Below, piece by piece: positions 7,146 to 16,479 of a stretch of DNA of 64,000 bases. Each line of letters starts with the position of its first letter. The first letter of the stretch is position 1. Source of the DNA: an uncultured Lachnospiraceae bacterium (GTDB lineage Bacteria > Bacillota > Clostridia > Lachnospirales > Lachnospiraceae); contig CAJUKV010000005.1 of NCBI GenBank assembly GCA_910587305.1, positions 59,413 through 123,412 on the forward strand, read 5' to 3'. The notes below the pieces were generated by a model. It had not been told where the DNA came from and made no database searches. It saw only the letters and a list, made by a program, of their open reading frames with translations. Position numbers and translations under genes: made by a program.

Positions 7146-9305
7146 ATGGAGTTTAAAGCAAATTGGGTACGGCCCGCAAAAGACTTAGGCGATGTCTGTC
7201 CGGTATTTAAGAAGGAATGGAAGTTAAGAAAGCCCTTAAAGGAGGCGGCGCTATTTTTAACTGCCCGTGGGGTGTACGAAGCAAGGATAAATGGAAAGCG
7301 GGTCAGCGGATATGTGCTTGCACCGGGCTGGACGTCTTACGAAAAAAGGCTGCAGGTGCAGCGCTATGATATTACGGAGTTGATACGGGAGGAGAACATT
7401 TTGACCGTGACGGTAGGGAGAGGCTGGATGCGTTCTCCAATGCCGGGATTTGTGGAATCTGAGGAAAAGAAAAACAAGGTGGAGCAGCCCTGCGGTCTGT
7501 GGGGCGAGCTTCATCTGACTTATGAAGATGGCAATCAGGAAGTACTGGCATCGGACGAGACATGGGAGTATGGGGAGAGCGCGGTCAGATTTTCGGAAAT
7601 ATATGATGGAGAGCATTATGACGCGGCCTTTCGGACTACTGACTGGGATCATGTGGTGAAAGAGGCCGGCTGGCCCACGGATAATCTGATCATGCAGGAA
7701 GGGGAAGAAATCCGGGAGATAGAAAGGATTGGCGCAAAGTCGGTTTTTGAAACCCCTGCCGGGGAAAGGGTGGTTGACTTTGGACAGGAAATCACCGGAT
7801 ATGTGGAGTTTTGCGTGGATGCAAAGGCCGGAGAGCGGATTCGTATTTTTCATGGGGAAATGCTGGACAAAGAGGGCAATTTTTATCGGGACAATTACCG
7901 GGATGCAAAGGCGGAAATTCAATATATTTGTAAAGAAGGCAAACAGACTTATCATCCTGTGCTGACTTTTTTTGGTTTCCGGTATCTGAAACTGGAAGAA
8001 TTTCCGGGGGAACCAAAGCCGGAACAGTTCACGGCGGTTGTGGTCTGCTCCAATTTAAAAAAGACGGGACGCCTTAACTGCTCGGACCCGGATTTAAATC
8101 AGCTGTTTTCCAATATTTTCTGGGGGCAAAAGGGGAATTTCCTGGACATTCCTACGGACTGTCCCCAGCGTGACGAGCGTTTAGGCTGGACAGGGGACGC
8201 CCAGGTATTCGTAAAGACTGCCAGCTACAATTATGATGTGGAAAAATTTTTTACAAAATGGCTTCATGATATGGCGGCCGATCAAAGAAAAGACGGCGGC
8301 GTAGGCCATGTGATCCCGGACTGCCTGCCGGGGGGAGAATCCAGCGCGGCATGGGGGGACGCGGCGGTTATCTGTCCGTGGCAGATTTATCTGACCTATG
8401 GCAATAAGCAGATTTTGGAAGACCAGTTTGACTGCATGAAAAAGTGGGTGGACTACATCACGGGGGCCACAATGGTTCCTTACCTTTGGGCAGGCGGAGT
8501 ACATTTTGGAGACTGGCTTGGGCTAGACGCGCCTTCGGGCAGTTATAAGGGTTCAAGCAGAGAGGAATTTATAGCAACGGCATTTTACGCGCGTTCAACA
8601 CAGCTGCTCATAAAGGCGGCGAAGGTCTTGGGAAAGGACGGGGCGGAGTATGAACGGCTCTATGGAAATATCGTAAAGGCATTCCGGGAAACCTATCCGG
8701 AATATCTTACCCAGACGGAGCACATTCTGGCAGTTCATTTCGGGCTGGCAAAGGATTTGCAAAAGACGGCGGACGATCTTGCAGAGATGATCAAAAGAGA
8801 CGGCGGTCAGATTAAAACAGGGTTTGTAGGGACGCCCTATATTTTGCATGTGTTGAGCGAATATGGTCATTCGGATCTTGCCTATACTTTATTTCTCAGA
8901 AAAGAATATCCTTCATGGCTGTTTTCCGTAAAGCAGGGGGCTACAACCATTTGGGAGCACTGGGACGGTATTATGGAAAATGGCGATTTCTGGAGTAAAG
9001 ATATGAACTCCTTTAACCATTATGCTTACGGTTCGGTGGCAGATTGGGTATACGAAAAGGCGGCGGGTATCCGGCCCCTGGAGGAATATCCCGGTTTTTC
9101 CAGGGTGCTGATAAAGCCGATGGCGGATAGAAGACTAAAATGGCTGGAGGCTTCTATTGATACAAGAAGTGGAAGGATTGCTTCCAAATGGATTTGCACA
9201 TCGGATGGCATACGCTATGAAATCGAGACGGCTGTGCCGGCAGTGATTCAAATTGAGGATAAGAAAATAGAAGTTGCTCCGGGAACTTATACCTTCTGGA
9301 GCTAA
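7146..9305 (+). CDS. GH78 alpha-L-rhamnosidase
   Basis: This 719-residue enzyme should hydrolyse terminal alpha-L-rhamnose from plant glycosides or polysaccharides. N-terminal beta-sandwich motifs (GWTSYEKRLQVQRYDIT) are followed by the (alpha/alpha)6 barrel. There DCPQRDERLGWTGD (Glu344) supplies the general acid region, and TTIWEHWDG (Glu604) and FNHYAYGSVADWVYE complete the active-site signatures. There is no signal peptide, so it acts on imported rhamnosides in the cytoplasm. The start at 7146 follows AGGGGG at a good distance; the longer frame from 7122 lies in the repeat. It is followed by a hybrid sensor kinase; no dedicated transporter is adjacent. Confidence 0.93.
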   Translation: MEFKANWVRPAKDLGDVCPVFKKEWKLRKPLKEAALFLTARGVYEARINGKRVSGYVLAPGWTSYEKRLQVQRYDITELIREENILTVTVGRGWMRSPMPGFVESEEKKNKVEQPCGLWGELHLTYEDGNQEVLASDETWEYGESAVRFSEIYDGEHYDAAFRTTDWDHVVKEAGWPTDNLIMQEGEEIREIERIGAKSVFETPAGERVVDFGQEITGYVEFCVDAKAGERIRIFHGEMLDKEGNFYRDNYRDAKAEIQYICKEGKQTYHPVLTFFGFRYLKLEEFPGEPKPEQFTAVVVCSNLKKTGRLNCSDPDLNQLFSNIFWGQKGNFLDIPTDCPQRDERLGWTGDAQVFVKTASYNYDVEKFFTKWLHDMAADQRKDGGVGHVIPDCLPGGESSAAWGDAAVICPWQIYLTYGNKQILEDQFDCMKKWVDYITGATMVPYLWAGGVHFGDWLGLDAPSGSYKGSSREEFIATAFYARSTQLLIKAAKVLGKDGAEYERLYGNIVKAFRETYPEYLTQTEHILAVHFGLAKDLQKTADDLAEMIKRDGGQIKTGFVGTPYILHVLSEYGHSDLAYTLFLRKEYPSWLFSVKQGATTIWEHWDGIMENGDFWSKDMNSFNHYAYGSVADWVYEKAAGIRPLEEYPGFSRVLIKPMADRRLKWLEASIDTRSGRIASKWICTSDGIRYEIETAVPAVIQIEDKKIEVAPGTYTFWS

Positions 9306-9349
9306 TAGAAATGAGGCGTATCCCGAATTGATTCCCGGGAGCAATGAGC

Positions 9350-9485
9350 CAGGCAGCAGCTTAATATTTGGCGAATGCTGCCAGGGTTACATACCTCGCT
9401 GCCGCGCAGCAAGCTTGACGCCCCGTTGCTTGCGGCTGGGGTGTTGATTTTTAAAAAGGAGGAGGGAGGGCGCAAGAATCTTGCG
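9350..9485 (+). repeat. Three hairpins between the GH78 and sensor kinase genes
   Basis: GGCAGCA pairs with TGCTGCC (about 9350-9388), and a GCCGC..GCAAGC segment pairs with GCTTGCGGC (about 9403-9436). A short stem CGCAAG / CTTGCG at 9471-9485 lies between the Shine-Dalgarno sequence and the start codon of the next gene. Confidence 0.55.
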
Positions 9486-9494
9486 TAAAGTCAA

Positions 9495-12443
9495 ATGAAA
9501 CAGGAAAACAAAACATGGCAGTCAATTATATATGCATTCCTTATTTTAATTGCCGTACTTATTTTATTTTTTATTTATACTACACAGAACAGGGCCCGCA
9601 TTCAGGAACAGAATAAAATCTATGCGGAGGACTGCGCCAGTCAGACGGCTGAGCGCATCGAAAGCGAATTTGACAACGCGCTGCAACGGATTCAGAACAG
9701 CGCCTATCTGGTTACCACGGGGACAAATGATTTGGAGATTGATACACAAATCCTGAAAGAGATGGAGGAGAATACGACTTTCGACGCTATAAGATTTACC
9801 AATGCCCAGGGCGTTAACCTGGCGTCTGACGGGGGGACCAACGACAGCTCGGACAGAGAGTATTTTATTCGTGGCATGCGTGGGGAGAGCGGCCTTGAGA
9901 ACGTGGATAAGTCCAGGCTCACCGGGAAACCCATGTTGGTGTTTTACGCCCCTGTATATATGAACGGGGAGCAGGAGGGAATGTTTCTGGGACTCTACTT
10001 TGCGGAGGAGTATCTGCGGGATATGCTCTCCGTCAGCTACTTTGGCGAGAAAGCGGATGTATTTCTCTGCACCCAGGACGGCAAGGTGATCGCCAGCTCA
10101 GACGGCAAGGTCTATGAGGAAGACTTGTTAGATACCCTGACCAGGGAAGGGATCATAGACAAGGAAACTGCCGGGATGGCGCGGACTGTGTTTACGGACG
10201 GCGGTGAAATCGCTCTTCTTTGCGAGGAGGGATGCCAGACGGACAACATCAGTGTGGTGGATCTGCCTGGCCATCAGTATGTCCTTGTACAGGCATTCCC
10301 CAAAAATATTACCCAGGGAATGGTGAAAAGGGCGAACATGGCGGGGGTGATGCTGGAGATTTGCCTGCTTTGCCTGTTTGTGATATACATTGCTTTTCTG
10401 GTGGTACGTGAGGGAAAACGCCGCAGGGAGCTGGAGAAAGAAAATAAGTTTATCAGCGACGTGCTGCAGGGCGTGAACATCCTGTTTGCCTCCCGCTATC
10501 TGGTAGTGGATCTGGATGAGAACCGCTATTCCTATCTGGCCGGCACGGACCCGCTAAATGCCAATATCCCGTCGGAGGGCGTTTACAGTGAAGTGATAAA
10601 GCTCCACGCGGAGGATATTATAGGGGAGGAAGAAAAAAAGGCGTTCTGCGATTTCGTCCGAAGCGATACTCTCAGGGCAAACTTAAGGACGGAGGACTCC
10701 CTTATCCATGAGTGCCACGTCTCTCGTAAGGGCAAGGAGGAATGGGAAAATTTGATTGTGGTTTGTCTGGAACGGAGGGATGGAGCGCCTGCCAGGGTAC
10801 TATATGTCCGCCAGAATGTCACGGAGCAGGTTAAAAAGCAGTGTGAGCAGACGCGGATTTTGCAGGACGCCCTGTTCCAGGCACAACACGCCAATCAGGC
10901 AAAGACCACCTTCTTATCGAATATGAGCCACGACATTCGTACGCCTATGAACGCAATTATCGGTTTTGCCACCATTGCGGCGAGCCATATGGATCGCACG
11001 GATCAAGTGAGGGATTGTCTGCAGAAGATTCTCTCATCCAGTAATCATCTGCTGGGACTGATTAACGATATTCTGGATATGAGCCGCATTGAGAGCGGAA
11101 AGCTGCAGATCCATAACCAGGAGTGTAATATTCCTGAACTGATGCATAATCTGGTAAATATCATTCAGCCGCAGATGAAAGCCAAGCAGTTGGAGATGTT
11201 TATCGATACCTTTGATGTGGTTAACGAGGACGTGATCGCGGATCCGCTGAAACTGAACCAGATTTTTATCAATCTGATGGGGAATGCCGTCAAATACACG
11301 CCGGCGGGCGGGACAGTAAGTTTCCGCATTATCCAGAACACCACCTTCAGGCATGGATGGGGGGACTATGTCTTCATTGTAAAAGACAATGGCATCGGCA
11401 TGTCACAGGAGTTTGTGAAGCATATTTTTGAGCCTTTCGAGAGAGAGACGACCGCCACAAAGAGCGGCATACAAGGCGCCGGTCTTGGTATGGCAATCAC
11501 GAAAAGCATTATCGATATGATGGGCGGGGAGATCCTTGTGGAGAGTGAAATCGGAAAAGGCAGCACCTTCACGGTAAAACTTTCACTGCAGCTTCAGGAT
11601 GTGAAAAAAAGCGCCCAACAGATCAAAGAGTTAAAAGGGCTCCGCTCTCTGGTGGTGGATGATGATTTTAATGTCTGTGACAGTGTGAGCAAAATGTTAA
11701 AGAGTATGGGTATGCAATCCGAATGGACCACGTCTGGCAGGGACGCGGTCTATCGCGCCAAGGCAGCCCATGAGGAGGGAGATCCCTACCATACATATAT
11801 CATTGACTGGCAGATGCCGGAAACCAGCGGGATCGAGACCGCAAGAAGGATCCGCAGGGCTGTGGGAGAAGACGCGTCCATTATCATTCTCACCGCCTAC
11901 GACTGGACGGATATTGAGGAGGAGGCAAAAGCGGCGGGAATCACGGCATTTTGTGCCAAGCCGTTGTTTATGTCCGATTTAAAGGCGGCGCTCCTTTTGG
12001 CAAACCGTATCGGCGAAGGGGATCAGACGGAAAGGACAGCCGTGTGGACGCAGACCGATTTCGGCGGCAGGCGTGTCCTACTGGTGGAGGATAATGAGCT
12101 GAACAGAGAGATTGCAGGGGTAATCCTTGAGGAAGCGGGCTTTTTGGTGGAATCGGCGCCTGACGGGACCGATGCGGTTGCTATGGTGGAGAGGTCAGAG
12201 GAGGGCTACTACGATGTGGTGCTGATGGATGTGCAGATGCCTGTCATGAACGGATACGAGGCGACGAAGGCGATCCGGGCGATGGGCCGCAGAGATGTGA
12301 AGAACATGCCTATCATCGCCATGACGGCGAATGCCATGGAGGAAGACAGGCAAAGAGCGCTTAAAAGCGGTATGAATGCCCATATTGCCAAGCCAATAGA
12401 TATCAAGCTGCTGATGAAAGTGCTGCGTCAGTTTCTGCACTGA
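9495..12443 (+). CDS. Hybrid sensor histidine kinase with Cache sensor and two receiver domains
   Basis: The 982-residue protein has a transmembrane helix near 10-30, an extracellular Cache-type sensor domain (about 35-275), a second helix (about 283-305), and a PAS-like linker. The HisKA domain has the phosphorylated His479 (FLSNMSHDIRTPMNAI) and is followed by an ATPase domain with DNGIGMS and GAGLGMAI. Receiver domains centre on Asp771 (YIIDWQMPE) and Asp912 (VVLMDVQMP). No DNA-binding or GGDEF output is present, so it probably passes phosphate onward or acts through an unseen partner. Its ribosome site AAGGAGGAGGGAGG lies about 25-40 bases before the ATG, separated by a 6-bp hairpin. It may sense a sugar or phenolic ligand, but the sequence does not show which. 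Confidence 0.9.
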   Translation: MKQENKTWQSIIYAFLILIAVLILFFIYTTQNRARIQEQNKIYAEDCASQTAERIESEFDNALQRIQNSAYLVTTGTNDLEIDTQILKEMEENTTFDAIRFTNAQGVNLASDGGTNDSSDREYFIRGMRGESGLENVDKSRLTGKPMLVFYAPVYMNGEQEGMFLGLYFAEEYLRDMLSVSYFGEKADVFLCTQDGKVIASSDGKVYEEDLLDTLTREGIIDKETAGMARTVFTDGGEIALLCEEGCQTDNISVVDLPGHQYVLVQAFPKNITQGMVKRANMAGVMLEICLLCLFVIYIAFLVVREGKRRRELEKENKFISDVLQGVNILFASRYLVVDLDENRYSYLAGTDPLNANIPSEGVYSEVIKLHAEDIIGEEEKKAFCDFVRSDTLRANLRTEDSLIHECHVSRKGKEEWENLIVVCLERRDGAPARVLYVRQNVTEQVKKQCEQTRILQDALFQAQHANQAKTTFLSNMSHDIRTPMNAIIGFATIAASHMDRTDQVRDCLQKILSSSNHLLGLINDILDMSRIESGKLQIHNQECNIPELMHNLVNIIQPQMKAKQLEMFIDTFDVVNEDVIADPLKLNQIFINLMGNAVKYTPAGGTVSFRIIQNTTFRHGWGDYVFIVKDNGIGMSQEFVKHIFEPFERETTATKSGIQGAGLGMAITKSIIDMMGGEILVESEIGKGSTFTVKLSLQLQDVKKSAQQIKELKGLRSLVVDDDFNVCDSVSKMLKSMGMQSEWTTSGRDAVYRAKAAHEEGDPYHTYIIDWQMPETSGIETARRIRRAVGEDASIIILTAYDWTDIEEEAKAAGITAFCAKPLFMSDLKAALLLANRIGEGDQTERTAVWTQTDFGGRRVLLVEDNELNREIAGVILEEAGFLVESAPDGTDAVAMVERSEEGYYDVVLMDVQMPVMNGYEATKAIRAMGRRDVKNMPIIAMTANAMEEDRQRALKSGMNAHIAKPIDIKLLMKVLRQFLH

Positions 12444-12501
12444 TTTCTCATAGATTTGTATTGCCGTAAAGCAGGATAAAGTAAAATGGGGGATTTTATA
12501 A

Positions 12502-13662
12502 ATGAAAAAAACAATCGTTTTGGCAATTTCAATTTTGTCATTGACATATGTGTCAGCTTGTGGAAAGGGAGAAGAAAGCCAGCCCAATCTTACTATCACC
12601 GAACCAATTGCGGAAAATACATCCATAGAGGATACATCCATAGGGGATGCGTCTAAAGAAGATGTGTCTATAGCGGATGCATCTGCAGAAAAAACGTCCA
12701 CAGATAATGCATCTTCAAAAGAAGGTTCGGCGGCGGAAGATTCCATAGGAAGCCAATCCCCAAAAGATTCTTCCGGGGAGGGAGAAGCAAAAGGAGAGAC
12801 GGAATTTGGCTTTGAAAAGCTCTCCGGCTGGGCTTTTTATTTCAGCAGCGGCGCGGGCGGCTGGTATACGGAGCTTTCCATTGATAGTGACGGCTCCTTT
12901 AAGGGACATTATCAGGATGCGGACATGGGAGATACGGGGGACGGCTATCCCGGCGGAACTTTATATTACAGTGATTTTACAGGGAAATTTGAAAATCTGG
13001 AAAAGGTAGATGACTTTACTTATAAAATGCGCTTAACCGATATTGATTTTGAGAAACAGCCTGACCAGGAGGAAATCATAGATGAAACCCTTTATATTTA
13101 TTCTACCGCCTACGGGATAGACGGCGGGGAGGAATTTTATTTGTATCTTCCCGGCGCAAGGATTGACAGCCTTCCGGAAGAATACAGGCAATGGGTGGGA
13201 TATTACTATATGGAGGCCGTCTCGGAAACGGAGCTGCCTTTTTACGGCCTCTATAATATAGCGGAGCAGAATGGATTTTCCAGTGGTTTCTACGAGGAAA
13301 AAAGTCTTTCCGAAAGGATTGCGGCGGAAATTTCTTATAGCGAGGAGAGGGATGAGGAGCTGCAGGCCGAGCTTCAGGCGGCCGCGACCCAAACGGATAT
13401 GAATCTGGCAGGAGCGGAGATTTTGAAAAACTGGGACGATACTTTAAATACGGTGTGGGGAATGCTGATGTCGGAGTTAGGTGAGGCGGATAAGGAAGCC
13501 TTAAGGAAAGAGGAAAGGGAATGGATTGCCGATAAGGACGCTCAGGTTTTAGCTGCCGGCAAGGGAAATGAGGGAGGCAGTATGCAGCCTTTGATAGAAG
13601 CGCAAAAGGCGGCGGAGCTGACGAAAGAAAGGGTGTATGAGCTGGCGGAGTATGCGAAATAA
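12502..13662 (+). CDS. Lipoprotein with C-terminal LprI-like domain
   Basis: A lipoprotein signal ends in VSAC (Cys20). Residues about 30-90 are a low-complexity Ser/Asp/Glu linker with repeats such as EDTSIGDAS. The middle part (about 100-250) is unrecognised, rich in aromatic and acidic residues. The C-terminal 110 residues resemble the lysozyme-inhibitor LprI (DUF1311) family: a helical segment with MSELGEADKEALRKEEREW and a GGSMQPLIEAQ stretch before a final Arg-containing helix. A role in envelope protection is possible but unproven. The gene lies 58 bp behind the hybrid kinase and may share its transcript. Confidence 0.75.
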   Translation: MKKTIVLAISILSLTYVSACGKGEESQPNLTITEPIAENTSIEDTSIGDASKEDVSIADASAEKTSTDNASSKEGSAAEDSIGSQSPKDSSGEGEAKGETEFGFEKLSGWAFYFSSGAGGWYTELSIDSDGSFKGHYQDADMGDTGDGYPGGTLYYSDFTGKFENLEKVDDFTYKMRLTDIDFEKQPDQEEIIDETLYIYSTAYGIDGGEEFYLYLPGARIDSLPEEYRQWVGYYYMEAVSETELPFYGLYNIAEQNGFSSGFYEEKSLSERIAAEISYSEERDEELQAELQAAATQTDMNLAGAEILKNWDDTLNTVWGMLMSELGEADKEALRKEEREWIADKDAQVLAAGKGNEGGSMQPLIEAQKAAELTKERVYELAEYAK

Positions 13663-13727
13663 AGACGGGAGACGACTGTTTCGTTTGCAGGAAGGCTTTG
13701 GCGGAGCCTTTAAAAGGATGGAGAGAT

Positions 13728-15347
13728 ATGCTTTTAAAGAAGGCGATTATTGCAGATGACGAACCTAAGATTATAGACTTGATACGGCTTTTGGGAAACT
13801 GGGAGAAATACGGCATTGAGATTGTGGATGAATGCCATGACGGGATTTCCGCCCTTGAAAGTATCAGAAGGCACAGGCCGGATTTGGTGTTGTCCGATAT
13901 CAAAATGCCGGATCTTGACGGCCTTGAGCTGATTCGCATCACCAGGGAGGAACAGATAGAAAGCCATTTTATTTTAATCAGCGGTTATCGTCATTTTGAA
14001 TATGCAAGAAGCGCTGTCGCCCTTAATGTGATTGATTATCTGCTCAAGCCCATTGACGAAGAACAGCTGAATAAGACGCTGGAAAAGGCGTGCAGGGAGA
14101 TTGAACGGAGCAGGGAAAACAGGGAGAACCGGCAGGAGCTGGAAGCCATACGGGCAAAGCAGAACCGGGAAAAAATGACTCACTTCTGGGAGGACTTTAT
14201 ATTTTGGAATTACCCGGAGCGGAAGGAGCGAATGCAGGAAAATCTCCGCTCCGTAGAGCTGTGCAACAAGGAGTATCACACAGGATTTTCCGAGGGATGC
14301 TTTATGATGGTGTTTATGTGCAGCAATATAGCCAGCCTGCTCACGCGCCATTATTCTCTCTTAGAGGAGGAAATGGAGCGCAGGATTGACCGGTACTTTG
14401 GGGAGTATGCGCTCTACTATTATCATGTCAGCTATCTTGGGTGCATTGTAACGCTCAACTTTGCGCCGGAGCACAAAAAGCAGGTCAGGGAAAGCGTATC
14501 CGCGCTGTATTACAGCGTCCGCGACTTGAGCGAAATCTATGGAGAGATGTATCTGAACCTGGGCGTCAGCAGCATAAAGGAGCACATTTGCGATTTGAAG
14601 GAGGCTTATTTCGAAGCCCAGTCCGCCGAGTGGGGCAGGCTCATAACCATGCAAAACGGGGTTTTGGATTATTCCCAGATTGCAGGGCTTAAAAGAGTCG
14701 AGGATACGGAAATTTTATCTTCCGAAGATCTTGCCGAAATGATTAACTGTTTGAAGTATCTAAGACGGGAGGAGCTGGGATACGTATTTCGGAATTTTTC
14801 AGAACGCTGCGGGCTTTATGGAAATTGCTATCCCGGAATTATGGCGGATGTTTATTTCAGGATAACGGACGCTGTGGGGGAAAATATTGAGGACGAAAAC
14901 GGGCAGCTTCGCGAGAAGCTGAATTATTGTTATCTGGAGGCGAGAACTTTTCCCCAGCTTGCCAAGAAGATTTACCGGGCGCTGGATGCGTATGTGGAAG
15001 GGGAACGCAAGAAGTCGAAGGAAAAGCTGGGAAAGCCTATTATGGAGGCTGTCTATTATATCAGAAAAAATTATGCGCAGCCGATTTCCCAGTCGGATGT
15101 GGCTAAGGCCGGAAATGTGTCCGTAACTTATTTAAGCAGGCTGTTTAAGGAAGAAATGGGAATTGGCTTTAACGATTTTCTCACCCAGGTCAGGTTAGAG
15201 GAATCGGAAAAGCTGCTGTCGGAGACTGCGCTTTCTATCAAGGAGATTGCCGGGGCGGTGGGATATCCGGATGAGAAATATTATTCCAAACTGTATAAGA
15301 AGATGAAGGGCATCAAGCCTTCGGAATACCGGAAAATTTATGGTTAG
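13728..15347 (+). CDS. YesN-type response regulator (REC + AraC HTH)
   Basis: The 539-residue protein has an N-terminal receiver domain with the phospho-acceptor Asp57 (DLVLSDIKMPD), a long helical middle region, and two AraC-type helix-turn-helix motifs near the C terminus (ISQSDVAKAGNVSVTYLSRL and IKEIAGAVGYPDEKYYSKLY). These regulators normally activate transcription of transport and catabolic operons. It is followed by its probable partner kinase, then by a degenerate ABC protein and an Rbs-type importer. I start it at ATG 13728 with GGATGGAGAG upstream; the TTG at 13698 has no ribosome site. Confidence 0.9.
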   Translation: MLLKKAIIADDEPKIIDLIRLLGNWEKYGIEIVDECHDGISALESIRRHRPDLVLSDIKMPDLDGLELIRITREEQIESHFILISGYRHFEYARSAVALNVIDYLLKPIDEEQLNKTLEKACREIERSRENRENRQELEAIRAKQNREKMTHFWEDFIFWNYPERKERMQENLRSVELCNKEYHTGFSEGCFMMVFMCSNIASLLTRHYSLLEEEMERRIDRYFGEYALYYYHVSYLGCIVTLNFAPEHKKQVRESVSALYYSVRDLSEIYGEMYLNLGVSSIKEHICDLKEAYFEAQSAEWGRLITMQNGVLDYSQIAGLKRVEDTEILSSEDLAEMINCLKYLRREELGYVFRNFSERCGLYGNCYPGIMADVYFRITDAVGENIEDENGQLREKLNYCYLEARTFPQLAKKIYRALDAYVEGERKKSKEKLGKPIMEAVYYIRKNYAQPISQSDVAKAGNVSVTYLSRLFKEEMGIGFNDFLTQVRLEESEKLLSETALSIKEIAGAVGYPDEKYYSKLYKKMKGIKPSEYRKIYG

Positions 15348-15359
15348 GTGTGAGCGATG

Positions 15360-15519
15360 GATTTGTGATTTTGCAGGGCGGAATCATGGGGGGTAGTGTG
15401 AAGAAAAGTTCTAAGATGTCAAAAAACGCCATCTAAGAACTTTTAAAGCTTTACACTCAGAAGAATGCCTTTAAAAACAGGCATTCTTCATTCCGATTTG
15501 AGTCGCGGCATGGAGGGGA
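15360..15519 (+). repeat. T/S leader repeat, copy 1, carrying the kinase ribosome site
   Basis: The block starts with an S unit (GATTTGTG, weak hairpin, ATGGGGGG), then a T unit from 15395. In the T unit AGTTCTAAGATG pairs with CATCTAAGAACT around the loop TCAAAAAACGC, and AAGAATGCC pairs with GGCATTCTT. It ends in GGCATGGAGGGG, which serves the ATG at 15522. Other copies carry AGGCG / CGCCT at the AGATG / CATCT positions. Confidence 0.85.
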
Positions 15520-15521
15520 GT

Positions 15522-16463
15522 ATGAAAGCGGTTGTTGTTTTATCCTGGATAGAAATGATTTTGACGGTTTGCGGAATCCTCAGCCTTATTTTTGTACCGG
15601 AATTTTCCCTGTGGAAACTCTTTTTGCCGGCGGCTTTCGGGATTTGGTGCGCGGTTCTTTTTTTGGCCTGCAGGCAGAAAAATATTATGAGATTCCTGAT
15701 TGCGGAGAACAAAAAGAAGAATGCGGGAAAAGAAAAAAATGTTTACTGGAATGAAGAAGAAAACCGGAAGTTGGAAATGATGAAAAAAAGGGTTGAGCTC
15801 TATACCCTGCAGAGCCAGATTAACCCCCACTTCCTTTACAATACCCTGGACAGCATCAGAGGGCGCGCCCTTCTCGACGGAAATCGTGAGATTGCGTCTA
15901 TGACAGAGGTGCTTTCCAGGTTTTTTCGTTACTGTATCAGCTGCGACGAGAGCCTTGTAAAGCTTCGGGAAGAAATCAGCCATATCAGGGATTATTACTA
16001 TATTCAGAAATATCGATTTGAGGACCGTTTTGATATGGAAATCGAGATAGAGGGGGACGAGGTTTACGAGTATTACCTTCCCAGAATGACCCTGCAGCCC
16101 CTTGTGGAAAACGCAATGATTCATGGGCTTGAAAAGGTAAACAGAAAAGGACTTTTGAAAATCCGGTGTATCGCCACGGAAAAGAAGATGGTTCTTACGG
16201 TCTCGGATAACGGAGCAGGGATGGATATAGAACAGCTTGATAAGCTGAACCGACAGATGGAGGGGATGCTTCTTGCAGGGAAAAAGCGGGATAACCACAG
16301 CGGGATTGCAGTCTCTAATGTAAATGCCCGCATGAAAATGACCTTTGGGGAGGAATATGGCGTCAGGTACCGCTCCATGGAGAATGTGGGGACGGATGTG
16401 GAAGTTTTGATGCCCATAGTGGACGATTTTACAAGAGTCAGGTACGAAGAACAGATACGATAA
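15522..16463 (+). CDS. YesM-type sensor histidine kinase with minimal membrane sensor
   Basis: The 313-residue protein has two hydrophobic segments (about 3-22 and 28-46) with almost no extracellular loop. A coiled linker and the His_kinase domain of the YesM/LytS group follow, with His103 in QSQINPHFLYNTLD, then an ATPase domain with PLVENAMIHG and DNGAGMD. Usual YesM kinases carry a large extracellular Cache domain; here it is missing, so sensing probably depends on a partner protein. The degenerate ABC-like protein starting 16 bp downstream is the best candidate. ATG 15522 follows GGAGGGGAG; the longer frame from 15465 lies in the repeat. Confidence 0.88.
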   Translation: MKAVVVLSWIEMILTVCGILSLIFVPEFSLWKLFLPAAFGIWCAVLFLACRQKNIMRFLIAENKKKNAGKEKNVYWNEEENRKLEMMKKRVELYTLQSQINPHFLYNTLDSIRGRALLDGNREIASMTEVLSRFFRYCISCDESLVKLREEISHIRDYYYIQKYRFEDRFDMEIEIEGDEVYEYYLPRMTLQPLVENAMIHGLEKVNRKGLLKIRCIATEKKMVLTVSDNGAGMDIEQLDKLNRQMEGMLLAGKKRDNHSGIAVSNVNARMKMTFGEEYGVRYRSMENVGTDVEVLMPIVDDFTRVRYEEQIR

Positions 16464-16479
16464 AAAACGGGGGATTTGC

